A stretch of DNA of 64,000 nucleotides from Paenibacillus sp. GM2 (GTDB lineage Bacteria > Bacillota > Bacilli > Paenibacillales > Paenibacillaceae): the NCBI RefSeq assembly GCF_900069005.2, contig NZ_LN831276.1, positions 87,874-151,873 on the forward strand, in the 5' to 3' direction. Shown piece by piece: positions 43,364 to 53,465 of this stretch (its first letter is position 1; every line of letters starts with the position of its first letter). The notes under the pieces are model-generated. The model made no database searches and was not told the DNA's origin. It worked only from the letters and a program-made list of their open reading frames with translations. A program made the translations under genes and the position numbers.

Positions 43364-45793
43364 TTATTCTACCACGAGAATTTGCGGCGAGGTTCTTGCT
43401 ACTATTCTTGAAGATGCCCAGGAACCTAATCCGGCTGCCAAGGCGGTAACGAGAATAAAGGCTATAATCCCCCACCAGTTCAGGATAAGAGGAAGCTTGG
43501 CGATACCATAATCGGACAGAACACCCCCCAGAACCATCGGTAAGATATACGCGCCTGCAAGAGCCCCGATAACTGCGCCAATTATTGAGAGTACCAAGAC
43601 GCCCAGCATTATCGAAAACCTTATTTTCCCCGAGGTTAGACCTAAGGTCTTATAGATTCCGTAGGTCTTGCTCTCTTTGCGAATGTTAATGCGGCTCAAG
43701 CTATAGACGATAATCACCGTCACCCCGGTAAATAGCAGCCCCATGATAGACATTGGCAAAATTAATGAACCAACCGCTTGTTTATAGACCGCATCGAGCA
43801 AAGTTTGCTGCGTGGTTACCGACGCCGAATTGCCGTACCTTGCGCTCAAGTCCTGAACAACCTGTTCCGGCTCTGCATCCTTCCGCAAATTGATGAATCC
43901 AGAGTCAAGATCCTCATAATCCGGATGATTCACTCTGACGGTATCCACCATAATTCTTGCTGAGTAGGACATATTAGCAATTGACTGATAGATTCCCGAG
44001 ATCGTCAACAGATGCTTATGCCCTTCGATATAAACCTCTATTACATCCCCGATCTCTTTGTTCAGCCGCTTCGCTACATTCATCCCGATCGAAATCTCGC
44101 CCTTGTTCTGCGGGTTCCTCCCGCTCAAATTACGGTACCCAATCTCGTCATAACTGCCATCGATCACTATAATTGAGAAGTTCATTGGCTCGGTATAACG
44201 CGCTTCAACACCCGCAGGCCGATCCGCTGTCATAACGCCGTTCACAGCCCCGATCCAATTCGTATTCTCGATCCGAGGGTCGGATGCCGCCTGCTGGTCG
44301 AATACAGACCGGGAGAAGATGGATTTATTTGTTACTTGCACTACAACATCGGTTGAATCATAACCCCATAATGGCGAGGTCTCCTTGATATGGCTGATAC
44401 TATATAGAAGCACGAAGCCCAGAACCAGTACAGCCGACATCATCATAGACAGAAGCAGCATCAGCAGTGTGGCCTTTCTATTCTTCAGCAGATTTCTAGA
44501 TCCGATGACAGCCAGCAGCGGAACTCTTCCAAGCATGCCTGTCGAACTCAAACCTTTTGGCCTTGTAAGTCTTCTTGTCTTCATACTGTACTGCGTCTCC
44601 GACATCCCATAACGGATCGCCTGCATCGGCTGTACATGACGCGCCTTATTAGCATAGTAGAGTACACATAATAAAATCAGAGTCAGTACCAGCAGCGCTG
44701 TTATCACGGTCGGCCATCCCCCTCCTGGAGTGACAGCGCCGGTCTTCGTCTTCAAAGACGAGAGCGCACTATCTACAATCACTCCGGATAAGAAACGGCT
44801 GGCTATAAATCCGGGAATTACCGATACCCCCGCGATAATGATGTACTGCATCATATACACGCCAACCAGCTTTCTGGAGGTCAGGCCTAACGCTTTTATA
44901 ACACCGATCGTCTTATAGTTGGACAAAATATCATCCGATATCGTAAATCCAATCGTAAATAGAGCCACGAACATCATCATTACACCGAGAGACACCATAA
45001 TGAACCCTATCGCTTTATTCATAATCAAGTAGAAAGAGGACATCTCCTGGAAGCTTGTCTTCGACCCCAAATAAGGCGTGCCCATCTCTTGCTGCCATCG
45101 CTCCCAATAAACGGAACTTTGGCTATAATCCTCATAGCGAAGCCCCATCATATATTGATCATTGCCTGGAGTATCCTGAAATTGTGCTTCATAGTCCTGA
45201 TGATTCATCCAGATTCGTGCAGAGGTTGGAAAAGGAGCGCCAAACGGCATATCAACAACAACCGCCGCTACTTTCATGGCAAGTCTACTGTCACCCGTGG
45301 AGAATTCCAGCGTATCTCCTGGGGAAATATCGTATAAATAAGCAATCGAGGAAGGAAGCCAGACGTTTCCCGGTTCAGGTACCAAGCTCTCTTTTCCCTG
45401 TGCAAATAGAAGCTCATCTACTTCATATGGTCTGGCCGTGGTATCCATCATATACAAGTACAGGTTCGAGAGGCCGGCTGTGGGCTCATGCCCTGATCTC
45501 GATATACCTGATAAAGTTCGAAACGGGATTAGTGGGGAAGTATTCACTGCTTCCTGCTCTGTCCACCACTGATGTACACGCTTGGGATCATGCACTTCTC
45601 CATCCAGAATTAGCAGCTCATGGGAACCATGTGTCTTGGCATGCATACCCGTAAATAAATTGGTCGTATTAAGGATTACTGTTACTGAGGTTACAAGGAG
45701 AATTGTCGATAGCAAAATAAGCAGACCGATTAAAGCGTTATGGACCTTCTTCTTCCTTAAATTCGCTCTGCAAAGAGAGTAAGCCGCATACAT
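43364..45793 (-). CDS. FtsX/MacB-type ABC permease
   Basis: 809 residues with the duplicated FtsX architecture: an N-terminal membrane segment, a large extracellular domain (about 50-265), three helices (about 270-385), a second membrane segment near 450, a second extracellular domain and three final helices. This is the layout of LolE-like and peptide-resistance permeases. AAGGGGGTAAGTACG precedes the chosen ATG, five bases after the ATPase gene; a longer in-frame start overlaps that gene. It likely moves peptides or lipids at the membrane surface. Confidence 0.9.
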   Translation of the reverse strand: MYAAYSLCRANLRKKKVHNALIGLLILLSTILLVTSVTVILNTTNLFTGMHAKTHGSHELLILDGEVHDPKRVHQWWTEQEAVNTSPLIPFRTLSGISRSGHEPTAGLSNLYLYMMDTTARPYEVDELLFAQGKESLVPEPGNVWLPSSIAYLYDISPGDTLEFSTGDSRLAMKVAAVVVDMPFGAPFPTSARIWMNHQDYEAQFQDTPGNDQYMMGLRYEDYSQSSVYWERWQQEMGTPYLGSKTSFQEMSSFYLIMNKAIGFIMVSLGVMMMFVALFTIGFTISDDILSNYKTIGVIKALGLTSRKLVGVYMMQYIIIAGVSVIPGFIASRFLSGVIVDSALSSLKTKTGAVTPGGGWPTVITALLVLTLILLCVLYYANKARHVQPMQAIRYGMSETQYSMKTRRLTRPKGLSSTGMLGRVPLLAVIGSRNLLKNRKATLLMLLLSMMMSAVLVLGFVLLYSISHIKETSPLWGYDSTDVVVQVTNKSIFSRSVFDQQAASDPRIENTNWIGAVNGVMTADRPAGVEARYTEPMNFSIIVIDGSYDEIGYRNLSGRNPQNKGEISIGMNVAKRLNKEIGDVIEVYIEGHKHLLTISGIYQSIANMSYSARIMVDTVRVNHPDYEDLDSGFINLRKDAEPEQVVQDLSARYGNSASVTTQQTLLDAVYKQAVGSLILPMSIMGLLFTGVTVIIVYSLSRINIRKESKTYGIYKTLGLTSGKIRFSIMLGVLVLSIIGAVIGALAGAYILPMVLGGVLSDYGIAKLPLILNWWGIIAFILVTALAAGLGSWASSRIVARTSPQILVVE

Positions 45794-45798
45794 CGTAC

Positions 45799-46554
45799 TT
45801 ACCCCCTTCCGGATATACAAGCAAATAGGATCTTCTCCCGCTCCTCGAGCTGATCGGCCCCGAACTTCCCAAGCTGCAAAACATCAGCGATCTTGCCGTC
45901 GTGGATCAGAATCAGTCGGTCAGCGCGGCATGCCGCTTTGATATCATGAGTGACCATGACCACGGATTGCCCCTTGCGATTCATCTCTGTCAGAATATCC
46001 AGCACGGCAACCCCATGCTCGTAATTCAAGCTGCCCGTAGGCTCATCGGCAAAAATAACGTCCGGATCATTCATCAAAGCACGGGCGATAGCCGCCCGCT
46101 GCTGCTGTCCGCCTGAGGTCTGAGCCGGAACTCTGTGCTGCTGCCCATCGATTTCCATCATTTTCATCAGATTTTGTACCTTTTCATCCACCTGTTGTTT
46201 GGATTGACCCTCGATATACCCGGGCAAAGCGATATTCTCATAGAAAGTCAGATCAGGTACAAGGTTAATGCTCTGATAGATATATCCGATGCGCTTTGTT
46301 CTAAACCGCGCCAGCTCCTTCTCTGAATAATCGTCGATCCTCTCGCCCCAATAGTAAACCTCCCCCACCGTGACCGAATCAAGCCCACTGAGAAGATACA
46401 ATAGAGTTGATTTTCCCGAACCCGAGTTGCCCATGATCACCGTAAAATCGCCCTCATAAATGTCAAGGTTCAAATTTCGTATGGCATGGAATTGTTCACT
46501 GCCCGTGGAATAAGTCTTGCACAGATTCTTTGCTTCAATAATTACCTTTTTCAC
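45799..46554 (-). CDS. ABC transporter ATPase (LolD/MacB type)
   Basis: 251 residues: Walker [11 protein letters not shown]-loop [13 protein letters not shown], signature [15 protein letters not shown], Walker [16 protein letters not shown] start chosen because GAGGGGG lies upstream; longer in-frame ATG starts lack an SD. It is the partner of the downstream permease and controlled by the upstream two-component genes. Confidence 0.9.
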   Translation of the reverse strand: MKKVIIEAKNLCKTYSTGSEQFHAIRNLNLDIYEGDFTVIMGNSGSGKSTLLYLLSGLDSVTVGEVYYWGERIDDYSEKELARFRTKRIGYIYQSINLVPDLTFYENIALPGYIEGQSKQQVDEKVQNLMKMMEIDGQQHRVPAQTSGGQQQRAAIARALMNDPDVIFADEPTGSLNYEHGVAVLDILTEMNRKGQSVVMVTHDIKAACRADRLILIHDGKIADVLQLGKFGADQLEEREKILFACISGRG

Positions 46555-46650
46555 AAGAAAGTGCCCCCTCAAGTATAAACATACCCTCATTGTAAGAGGC
46601 GCATATTGATAGACCCTTATCAAAATATTAATGAAATATTACATGCCCGC

Positions 46651-48084
46651 CTATAATGGGATCAGGCAATAGAACGTCGTTCCTTGTCCCTCTATACTTC
46701 GGAAGAAAATCGTGCCATGATGCGCTTCAATAATATATTTGCAGATCGACAGTCCAAGCCCACTCCCCTCTGTGCCAGAGCCTCTATCGGTCTTGCCTTG
46801 GAAGTAACGCTCGAACACAAACGGCATATCCTGGGGAAGAATCCCCCGTCCTGTATCTGCAATCGTTATCTTGAGCTTTCCCTGTTCCAGCTCAGTATTG
46901 ACGCTGATCGTATCCCCCGGTTCTGTATGCTTCAAGGCATTCGTAATCAGATTGGATACCACCTGCTCCAGTCGATGTCCATCCAGATGAATCAATACAT
47001 TAGGGATGTCCGTTGGCTCAATAAAATGAACTCCGGTTGTGCGTACATAGTGAGCAATCGGCTGCAGGATGGATTCCAGCAGTTCCTTGCTGTACCTCTC
47101 CTTCAGCGTCACCGATATTTGTCCCAGCTCCTTCAGAGCGTGCAGCAGCAGATCGTCGGTCAGCCTGGCCATCTTCTCCGTATTGCTGTACATGACTCGG
47201 GCATATTCCATAACGGTATCCATATCCGGGCATACCCCTTCTCGCATCGCTTCGATATAGGCCTTCAAGGTGGCCAACGGTGTCTTCAGGTCATGGGAAA
47301 TATTCGTGATCAGTTCTTTCTGTGCTTGTTCCTGTTCCTCTCTGCGCCGACTCAGATGCTGGATCTCCATCCTCATCTGCTCGAACATCGTATGAACCTC
47401 ACCGAATTCATTCATCTCATCATAGGTCGCTTTTGGCTCATAGTTGCCCTTAAGAATCGCTTCCGAATAGTCTTTTAATTGATGAACGGGAATAAGAACA
47501 TCCTGTTTAATCTTCCTTGTTAGCAGGAGCAGCGATATACATAGGATCATGACAATGACAACAATAGTAGCTAACAGTAAATACAAAGCTCCGTTCGTCT
47601 TGGGAACAAATACGTCCTCCACCGGAAGCATGAATATGGCGTTACCAACTTGAGTTTGTGCTTGTGCCGCTCCGGCAACTACCGGAAAAGCGATGCGAAA
47701 ATGATCCTGGTCCATTCTGGCTTGATACAAATCATAATGAAGTCCTGTTTTTACATCGATTTGCTGGAGTTCGGTATCTGAAGAAGCATTAAATAGCACC
47801 CGCCCGTCAAGCCCTGTATATACGAAGCTCACTTGCGATTCCTTGGACATGTTCAACAATGCATCCCGAACTTCCACTGAGTTGGCGATCTCCTGTCCAT
47901 GCTGCTCCAGATAATGCATAATTTCGCTCACCTGCAGGCGTGCCCGATTGATGACATATCCGGAATCCTCACGCTGCCCTTGAAGATGATCATTCCAGAG
48001 AAATCCTCCGCTACAGATGGCTATCATAAGCAGTCCAATCCAAGCGACGATCAGCCATCTTTTAATCCAAGCCTGTAAATACAT
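46651..48084 (-). CDS. Sensor histidine kinase with extracellular domain
   Basis: 477 residues: membrane helix (about 11-30), extracellular sensor (about 31-165), second helix (about 167-190), HAMP, HisKA with phospho-His in NISHDLKTPLATL and HATPase with NLITNALKH, DTGRGI and GSGLGLS. The large ectodomain differs from BceS-type intramembrane-sensing kinases, so it may sense its ligand itself. It lies 25 bases after its regulator. Confidence 0.92.
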   Translation of the reverse strand: MYLQAWIKRWLIVAWIGLLMIAICSGGFLWNDHLQGQREDSGYVINRARLQVSEIMHYLEQHGQEIANSVEVRDALLNMSKESQVSFVYTGLDGRVLFNASSDTELQQIDVKTGLHYDLYQARMDQDHFRIAFPVVAGAAQAQTQVGNAIFMLPVEDVFVPKTNGALYLLLATIVVIVMILCISLLLLTRKIKQDVLIPVHQLKDYSEAILKGNYEPKATYDEMNEFGEVHTMFEQMRMEIQHLSRRREEQEQAQKELITNISHDLKTPLATLKAYIEAMREGVCPDMDTVMEYARVMYSNTEKMARLTDDLLLHALKELGQISVTLKERYSKELLESILQPIAHYVRTTGVHFIEPTDIPNVLIHLDGHRLEQVVSNLITNALKHTEPGDTISVNTELEQGKLKITIADTGRGILPQDMPFVFERYFQGKTDRGSGTEGSGLGLSICKYIIEAHHGTIFFRSIEGQGTTFYCLIPL

Positions 48085-48109
48085 AGAACTCTCCTATCTC
48101 GACCAGGTC

Positions 48110-48823
48110 TTATTCATCAAAGCTGAATTTATAGCCGACTCCCCAAACTGTTTTAATATATACCGGATTGGAAGGGTCAGCCTCCAGCTTCTCGCGTAAT
48201 CTGCGTATGTACACGGTAATGGTATTCTCGTCCCCATAAGTACTGTATCCCCAGACGGCGTCCAGCAACTGGGTCTTGGAGAATACCTGATTACGGTGCT
48301 TGCACAGGTAGAACAGCAGCTCCAATTCCTTGGCGGAGAGCGAGACCTCCTGTCCCTCTTTCGTCACCCGGTAGGCCTTCCTGTCGATCAGGATTGCTCC
48401 AAATTGGAGAATACCCTCGCCCTTAGGTGCCGTATGAGCTGGATTTATCATGCTCTCGACCCTTCGCAAGTTGGATTTGATTCTGGCTAGCAATTCAATA
48501 AGCGAGAACGGCTTGGTCATATAATCATCCGCTCCAAAGCCAAGCCCCAGCACCTTATCCGTGTCACTGCCCCTGGCACTCAGGATGAGGATAGGGACAT
48601 TATTCCGCTCACGAATCTGCCGACAGAGCTCGATTCCGTCCATATCAGGCAGCATGATGTCGAGAATGATGAAGTCTGGCTGCCAGGATTCGATGCGCTG
48701 TAACGCATCCTGGGCATGATCAACAACCGCCGTCTCATAGCCCTGCTTGCTGATGTAGTCCTTAACAATTCGTGCGAGATCCTGTTCATCTTCAATTATT
48801 AGAATTCTTTTATATGCTGTCAT
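48110..48823 (-). CDS. OmpR-family response regulator
   Basis: 237 residues: receiver with EDE (11-13), phospho-acceptor Asp in FIILDIMLPDMDG and Lys in MTKPFS; C-terminal winged helix from about 135 with LSAKELELLFYLC and VYIRRLREKLE. It is the first gene of the four-gene operon with a kinase, ATPase and permease, whose own expression it probably controls. Confidence 0.93.
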   Translation of the reverse strand: MTAYKRILIIEDEQDLARIVKDYISKQGYETAVVDHAQDALQRIESWQPDFIILDIMLPDMDGIELCRQIRERNNVPILILSARGSDTDKVLGLGFGADDYMTKPFSLIELLARIKSNLRRVESMINPAHTAPKGEGILQFGAILIDRKAYRVTKEGQEVSLSAKELELLFYLCKHRNQVFSKTQLLDAVWGYSTYGDENTITVYIRRLREKLEADPSNPVYIKTVWGVGYKFSFDE

Positions 48824-48970
48824 ATTAATCTCCTAAACCATTCACAAAGTAAAATAAATAATGCCTTCTTAAACCTAATTCGTGGAAAGGAATTTATATC
48901 CTGCCTTCCTACTAATCTATGAACTTGAAATAGCGACGGATGGTCATGACCATGGCCTGGTTTAAAGTAA

Positions 48971-49006
48971 AAAAGAACCTGCCGAGTATGCAAACTCAAC
49001 AGGTTC
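48971..49006 (-). terminator. Terminator of the beta-galactosidase gene
   Basis: The stem GAACCTG-GAGT / ACTC-CAGGTTC is followed by T6 on the minus strand, 40 bases after the GH35 stop. Confidence 0.85.
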
Positions 49007-49045
49007 ATGTAGCTTATAACAAACTATGTGTATTTTTCCTCATCT

Positions 49046-50794
49046 TTACCCTAAATCCGACTTATCGACGAAACGAATCCTCGGTGCTGCAGCGCCATGC
49101 AATTCAAAAATAATAATCTCATTGCTTCCCTCTTGAAGCAGCGGCCCAGGTACGTACAGCGTTCTCTGCGGTCCGACATTCCAATAACGCCCCAGATTAA
49201 AGCCGTTCACGAACACGACGCCCTTGATCCAGCCATCCAGATTGAGGAATGTATCGGCAACGTCGTTCACCGTAAATTCCCCGCGGTAGAAGGAAGGTTC
49301 CATATGACCAGATAGCGATTCGAACAAGAGACCGGATAGTTCGCTTAGCGGCAGCGGATGAATCGTCCAATCCGACAGGAACTGCATGCCATGCCGCACT
49401 CCCTCTGTAACTCCCTTGAGATCCTTAATATAGGGCCCATAATTTACCCGCCCCATATTCTCCACGAGTATGCTAAGGTGTGCTCCGCCTTCCGGCACTT
49501 CGAACTCAATGATGGCTCCGGCCTGGCTGCGATCCAATGTACCCAGAATTTGTCCGTCCAGAAACACCAGTGCCCGGTCATGCAAATCCTGAATGTACAG
49601 CGGCTGCTTCGGTCTAGGACCCGAGAGGAATGTACTGTATTGAATGAAGCCGTAATCCTGTCCCAGCTCCTCCATCGGTAAAGGATAAGCGGATTGGATA
49701 GGCTGGGAAATTCGCGATATATTCAGCGATAGTGGAGCCTGCCCCGTCATCACTACTTCACCGTAAGCCTGCTTCGCCACAGGTCGCGGCAGCTCGATAT
49801 CGTCAAGCTTCCGATGCTTGGCAATCACATCGCGGACAGCATAATACTTATTCGTCGGCTCACCACTCTCATCCAGTAGAACATCATAGTCATAGCTTGT
49901 AATCGTAGGCTCATAGCTGTCCTCTGTATGTCCATTCGCCCCGTTATAGAAGCCGAAGTTCGTACCTCCATGGAACATATAGAAATTGACCGATGCGCCC
50001 ATGCTTAGCATCTCATCCAGAACCTCAGCCACATCCTGGGCCGAACGGGTGTGATGCCCTTCCCGCCAATGGTCAAACCAGCCATTCCAGAACTCCATGC
50101 ACATGACCGGTGCATCCGGCTGGTACTTGCGCAGCTTGGCGAAAGCCTCAGCAGGGCGAGACCCGAAATTCACCGTCGCCAGCACACCGTCAACCATGCC
50201 GCCCTGCAGCATATAATCCTCCGGTCCATCCGAGGTGAACAGCAGCACATCAATGCCGCGCTTGATCATTGCATCCTTCAGATAGTTCAAATAAAGCTTA
50301 TCATTGCCGTAGCTTCCGTATTCATTCTCGATCTGCATCGCGATAATAGGCCCGCCCTGCGTGCAGAGCAGAGGTCTGAGCATAGGCAGCAATACATCAT
50401 AATAAGCATCGACATGCTCCAGGAACGGCTTATGATAGCAGCGCAGCCGCATATCCGGTTCCGCCAGCAGCCAGGCTGGCATACCGCCGAACTCCCATTC
50501 CGCACATATATAAGGAGATGGCCTTACGATGACATGCAGGCCAATCTTCCCTGCTATCTCAATAAAGCGTACAATGTCCGCGAGCCCCTCGAAGTTGAAT
50601 TGCCCTTTCTGCGGCTCATGGATATTCCAGGCCACATACGTCTCCACCGTATTAAAGCCGCAGGCCTTCAGCTTAAGCAGCCGATCCTCCCAATATTCCG
50701 GCACGACTCGGAAGTGATGAATCGCCCCGGAGATCATCTGAATCGGCTCATTATTGAAATAGAACGAAGAGCCCGAGTAATGAAAAGTAGACAT
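49046..50794 (-). CDS. GH35 beta-galactosidase
   Basis: A 582-residue intracellular GH35 enzyme (no signal peptide) releasing beta-linked galactose. The signature GGPIIAMQIENEYGSYG holds the acid/base Glu, and MCMEFWNGWFDHWREGHH holds the nucleophile Glu. C-terminal beta-sandwich domains include WIKGVVFVNGFNLGRYWNVGPQRTLYVP. The ATG with GGAGGGAATT upstream is used. It follows the importer and oxidoreductase genes, so imported galactose-containing oligosaccharides are the likely substrate. Confidence 0.94.
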   Translation of the reverse strand: MSTFHYSGSSFYFNNEPIQMISGAIHHFRVVPEYWEDRLLKLKACGFNTVETYVAWNIHEPQKGQFNFEGLADIVRFIEIAGKIGLHVIVRPSPYICAEWEFGGMPAWLLAEPDMRLRCYHKPFLEHVDAYYDVLLPMLRPLLCTQGGPIIAMQIENEYGSYGNDKLYLNYLKDAMIKRGIDVLLFTSDGPEDYMLQGGMVDGVLATVNFGSRPAEAFAKLRKYQPDAPVMCMEFWNGWFDHWREGHHTRSAQDVAEVLDEMLSMGASVNFYMFHGGTNFGFYNGANGHTEDSYEPTITSYDYDVLLDESGEPTNKYYAVRDVIAKHRKLDDIELPRPVAKQAYGEVVMTGQAPLSLNISRISQPIQSAYPLPMEELGQDYGFIQYSTFLSGPRPKQPLYIQDLHDRALVFLDGQILGTLDRSQAGAIIEFEVPEGGAHLSILVENMGRVNYGPYIKDLKGVTEGVRHGMQFLSDWTIHPLPLSELSGLLFESLSGHMEPSFYRGEFTVNDVADTFLNLDGWIKGVVFVNGFNLGRYWNVGPQRTLYVPGPLLQEGSNEIIIFELHGAAAPRIRFVDKSDLG

Positions 50795-50833
50795 AATTCC
50801 CTCCAAAGAAAGATTTTCGGCCCATAAGACTCC

Positions 50834-51016
50834 TAACGGAAACCACAGCCGCTATTTTAAAAATTTCAACCCTGTTGAAAATGTAACGGAAATCTGTTCC
50901 GCTATTAGCTGGCTTACCGCACCATTTCGCTGCAATTCATCATAATAGGGGCGCTCATTTCCGTTAAATTTTTAAAAGTCGCTTTTTAGCCATAATAACG
51001 CACCTGATTTCCGTTA
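50834..51016. repeat. Short TAACGGAAA-type repeats
   Basis: Four copies of TAACGGAAA: forward at 50834 and 50884, each leading into CCGCTATT, and inverted at 50958 and 51008. They resemble the group at 20487-20680. The remainder of this 460-base gap has no supported gene; an ORF across it (50964-51245) lacks an SD and runs through the repeats. Confidence 0.5.
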
Positions 51017-51256
51017 GAACTGATAGTTTCTCCGCCGGCACTGTGGACCCTCGCTTGCAACCATCTGAACGATTCGCCATCTCTGGGGTCAACGTATGCA
51101 CATCCAATAGACCTGCCAACGCAGAGGCGCCGCATCCGGCTAACCTGTCGGCGCAGCGGTAACTCGCATGCACTCCTACGGCAGATTCCCCACCACCCGT
51201 ATACGCTCTAACGGCAGATCCAATAGCCAGTGGCACCCCATTCACTCATCCGAGCA

Positions 51257-52531
51257 CTAATTCATAGGCTCCTGTACGCTAAAGCTATCGGCGAATTCCT
51301 GCATACGAATTGTTCTGCCCTGGACGCGGGACTCTTCGGCCGCAAAGGCCATCAGGTGGCTCTGAACGGAATGATTCGCTGAGGTCAACCCCTGGCTTTT
51401 GCCGTCAGCCCTGACCAGGTTCAGAAAATCCTTCACCAGCTTCATATCGCCGCCGCCATGTCCAACGTGGCCGCCCATCTCCTCGAAGCTGATCCGCTCC
51501 ACCTTGCCGCTAAAATGGATCACTTCGATCTCATTTTTCTCCATGGCACCGCGAATTTCTCCGGTCGTTCCCATCAGCTTGATCGTGCGGCTAATATCCC
51601 GTGTAAATGCACTCATGGTGAAAGCAGCAGTAACATGGTTGGCAAATTCCAGGTTGACGACCTGATGATCGACCACATCATTGTCGCAATGATATACACA
51701 GCGGCCATACGGCCCTTCCTGAAGCGCCTGATAACGAGCCTCATAGCTCATATCATTGCTGATGGCCGAGGTTGGCCAGTCGGTATTATCCGTTAAATAC
51801 AGGTTTGGCGCATAATACAAGCATTGATCCGCTACCGGACAGCCGTCCAGACAACGAAGCGGGGCGCCTTCCGGTGCCTCCGACGCCTTGAAGTGGCTAA
51901 GCGAGCCGAAGGAAGCAACCTGGGTGCAATCGGCTCCGGCCAACCAGAGCAGGATATCAAGGTCATGGCAGGACTTGGCCAGGATCATCGGACTGGACTC
52001 TTCCTTGCAGCGCCAATTGCCGCGTACGAAGCTATGCGCCTGATGCCAATAGCCGACATTCTCATTATGCTGAATCGCCATCAATTGCCCAATCTCTCCA
52101 CGATTCAGCAGCTGCTTCAGCGTCGAGAAAAATGGCGCATATCTCAGCACATGGCAGATGGAGAAGACAAGTCCCGACTTGGCCGCCATTTCCCCCATTC
52201 GCAAACATTCTTCAGGATCGGGCGACATCGGCTTCTCCAGCAGAACATGATAGCCCAATTCCAGCGCCTTCATCGTCGGTTCAAAATGCTGCTTATCCTG
52301 GGTGCAGATCAGTACCGCATCGGCCAGCTTGGGCTTCGCGAACAACTCATCCCAGTGTTCGAAACACAGCTCATTTTGAATTCCGTGTCTCGCCTGAAAA
52401 GCCTCTCTGCGTTCCCGTACGGGCTCCGCCACAGCCACGACCTCAAGCTCATGCGGATGCTGAACGGCATATTCCAAATAGTTAACTCCGCGCAACCCGG
52501 CTCCGACCAATGCAACTTTAACCTTCTTCAT
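51257..52531 (-). CDS. Gfo/Idh/MocA-family oxidoreductase
   Basis: 424 residues. The N-terminal Rossmann domain has LVGAGLRGVNYLEYA, the family motif EKPMS (near 97) follows, and the C-terminal domain carries SCHDLDILLWL. A small Cys-rich insert (CLDGCPVADQCLYY) is present. These enzymes oxidise, reduce or epimerise sugars with NAD(P). It is 30 bases after the permease gene, in the same operon, and probably converts a sugar released from the imported oligosaccharide. Confidence 0.92.
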   Translation of the reverse strand: MKKVKVALVGAGLRGVNYLEYAVQHPHELEVVAVAEPVRERREAFQARHGIQNELCFEHWDELFAKPKLADAVLICTQDKQHFEPTMKALELGYHVLLEKPMSPDPEECLRMGEMAAKSGLVFSICHVLRYAPFFSTLKQLLNRGEIGQLMAIQHNENVGYWHQAHSFVRGNWRCKEESSPMILAKSCHDLDILLWLAGADCTQVASFGSLSHFKASEAPEGAPLRCLDGCPVADQCLYYAPNLYLTDNTDWPTSAISNDMSYEARYQALQEGPYGRCVYHCDNDVVDHQVVNLEFANHVTAAFTMSAFTRDISRTIKLMGTTGEIRGAMEKNEIEVIHFSGKVERISFEEMGGHVGHGGGDMKLVKDFLNLVRADGKSQGLTSANHSVQSHLMAFAAEESRVQGRTIRMQEFADSFSVQEPMN

Positions 52532-52561
52532 ATGACCCTCGTCTCCCTTTCTGCCATGTAA

Positions 52562-53449
52562 CTATTCTTTGACACTTCCTACGGTCATTCCTTTAACAAA
52601 ATATTTTTGTAAAAATGGATATACCACCATAATCGGCAGCGCCCCCATAAATATTTGCGCCGTCCGCAGCGTTTTCTCGCTTAGATTCTCCATCACCTTA
52701 ATTTGTTCAATGGAGATCGAGGTCATCTGAGAATTGATCGCCATAATCAGGGTCGACAGATAGGTCTGCAACGGATATTTTGCTGGTGAATTCAGATACA
52801 ATATCCCATCAAACCAGGCATTCCAATGGCCTACGATCGTGAACAGCCCGATAGTTGCAATCGATGGCAGCGAGACCGGCAAATAAATACGCCATAAAAC
52901 TCTCCATTGTCCGGCGCCGTCAATCGTAGCCGCCTCATCCAGCTCCCGCGGTATTCCCCGGAAGAAATTCAGCATCAGCACCATATTCCAGACATTAAGG
53001 GCGCCGGGCAAAATCAATGCCCAGATCGAATCGATCAACCCTGTGTTCTTGACGATAATATAAGTTGGAATCAGGCCCCCGCCGAAAAACATTGTAATGG
53101 CGAAAAACCAGGCATACATCGTTCTATATTTAAACTGGTCATTTGATTTCGATAATGGAAAAGCAGTAATAAATACAAGCAGCATATTAATCGCTGTCCC
53201 CAATGCAACCCGTTCCACAGAGACGCCCAGCGATCTGAAGAATTCGACCTTCTGGCCGAGATACCGATAAGCATCGAGATTAAACCCGACTGGCCACAGC
53301 TTCACTTCGCCGGCCATCGCCGCTGTATTCGAACTGAGGGAAATCGATAGCAAATGGATAAAAGGAATCACACCAAGCAAGGTAATCATGCTGAGCAGCA
53401 AGGTATTGCCGATCACAAATATTTTTCTGCTGATGGTCGATTTGTGCAT
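52562..53449 (-). CDS. ABC permease, LplC type
   Basis: 295 residues, six expected membrane helices. EAA loop LDEAATIDGAGQWRVLWRIYLPVSLPS; conserved C-terminus YPFLQKYFVKGMTVGSVKE of the LplC/YtcP family. It begins 16 bases after the LplB-type gene. Confidence 0.93.
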   Translation of the reverse strand: MHKSTISRKIFVIGNTLLLSMITLLGVIPFIHLLSISLSSNTAAMAGEVKLWPVGFNLDAYRYLGQKVEFFRSLGVSVERVALGTAINMLLVFITAFPLSKSNDQFKYRTMYAWFFAITMFFGGGLIPTYIIVKNTGLIDSIWALILPGALNVWNMVLMLNFFRGIPRELDEAATIDGAGQWRVLWRIYLPVSLPSIATIGLFTIVGHWNAWFDGILYLNSPAKYPLQTYLSTLIMAINSQMTSISIEQIKVMENLSEKTLRTAQIFMGALPIMVVYPFLQKYFVKGMTVGSVKE

Positions 53450-53465
53450 CTCTCCTACCTCCTGG

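Noticed and set aside
50964..51245. 93-codon ORF between GH35 and the oxidoreductase
   Set aside because: It lacks an SD and runs through the TAACGGAAA repeats; the translation has no recognisable domain.
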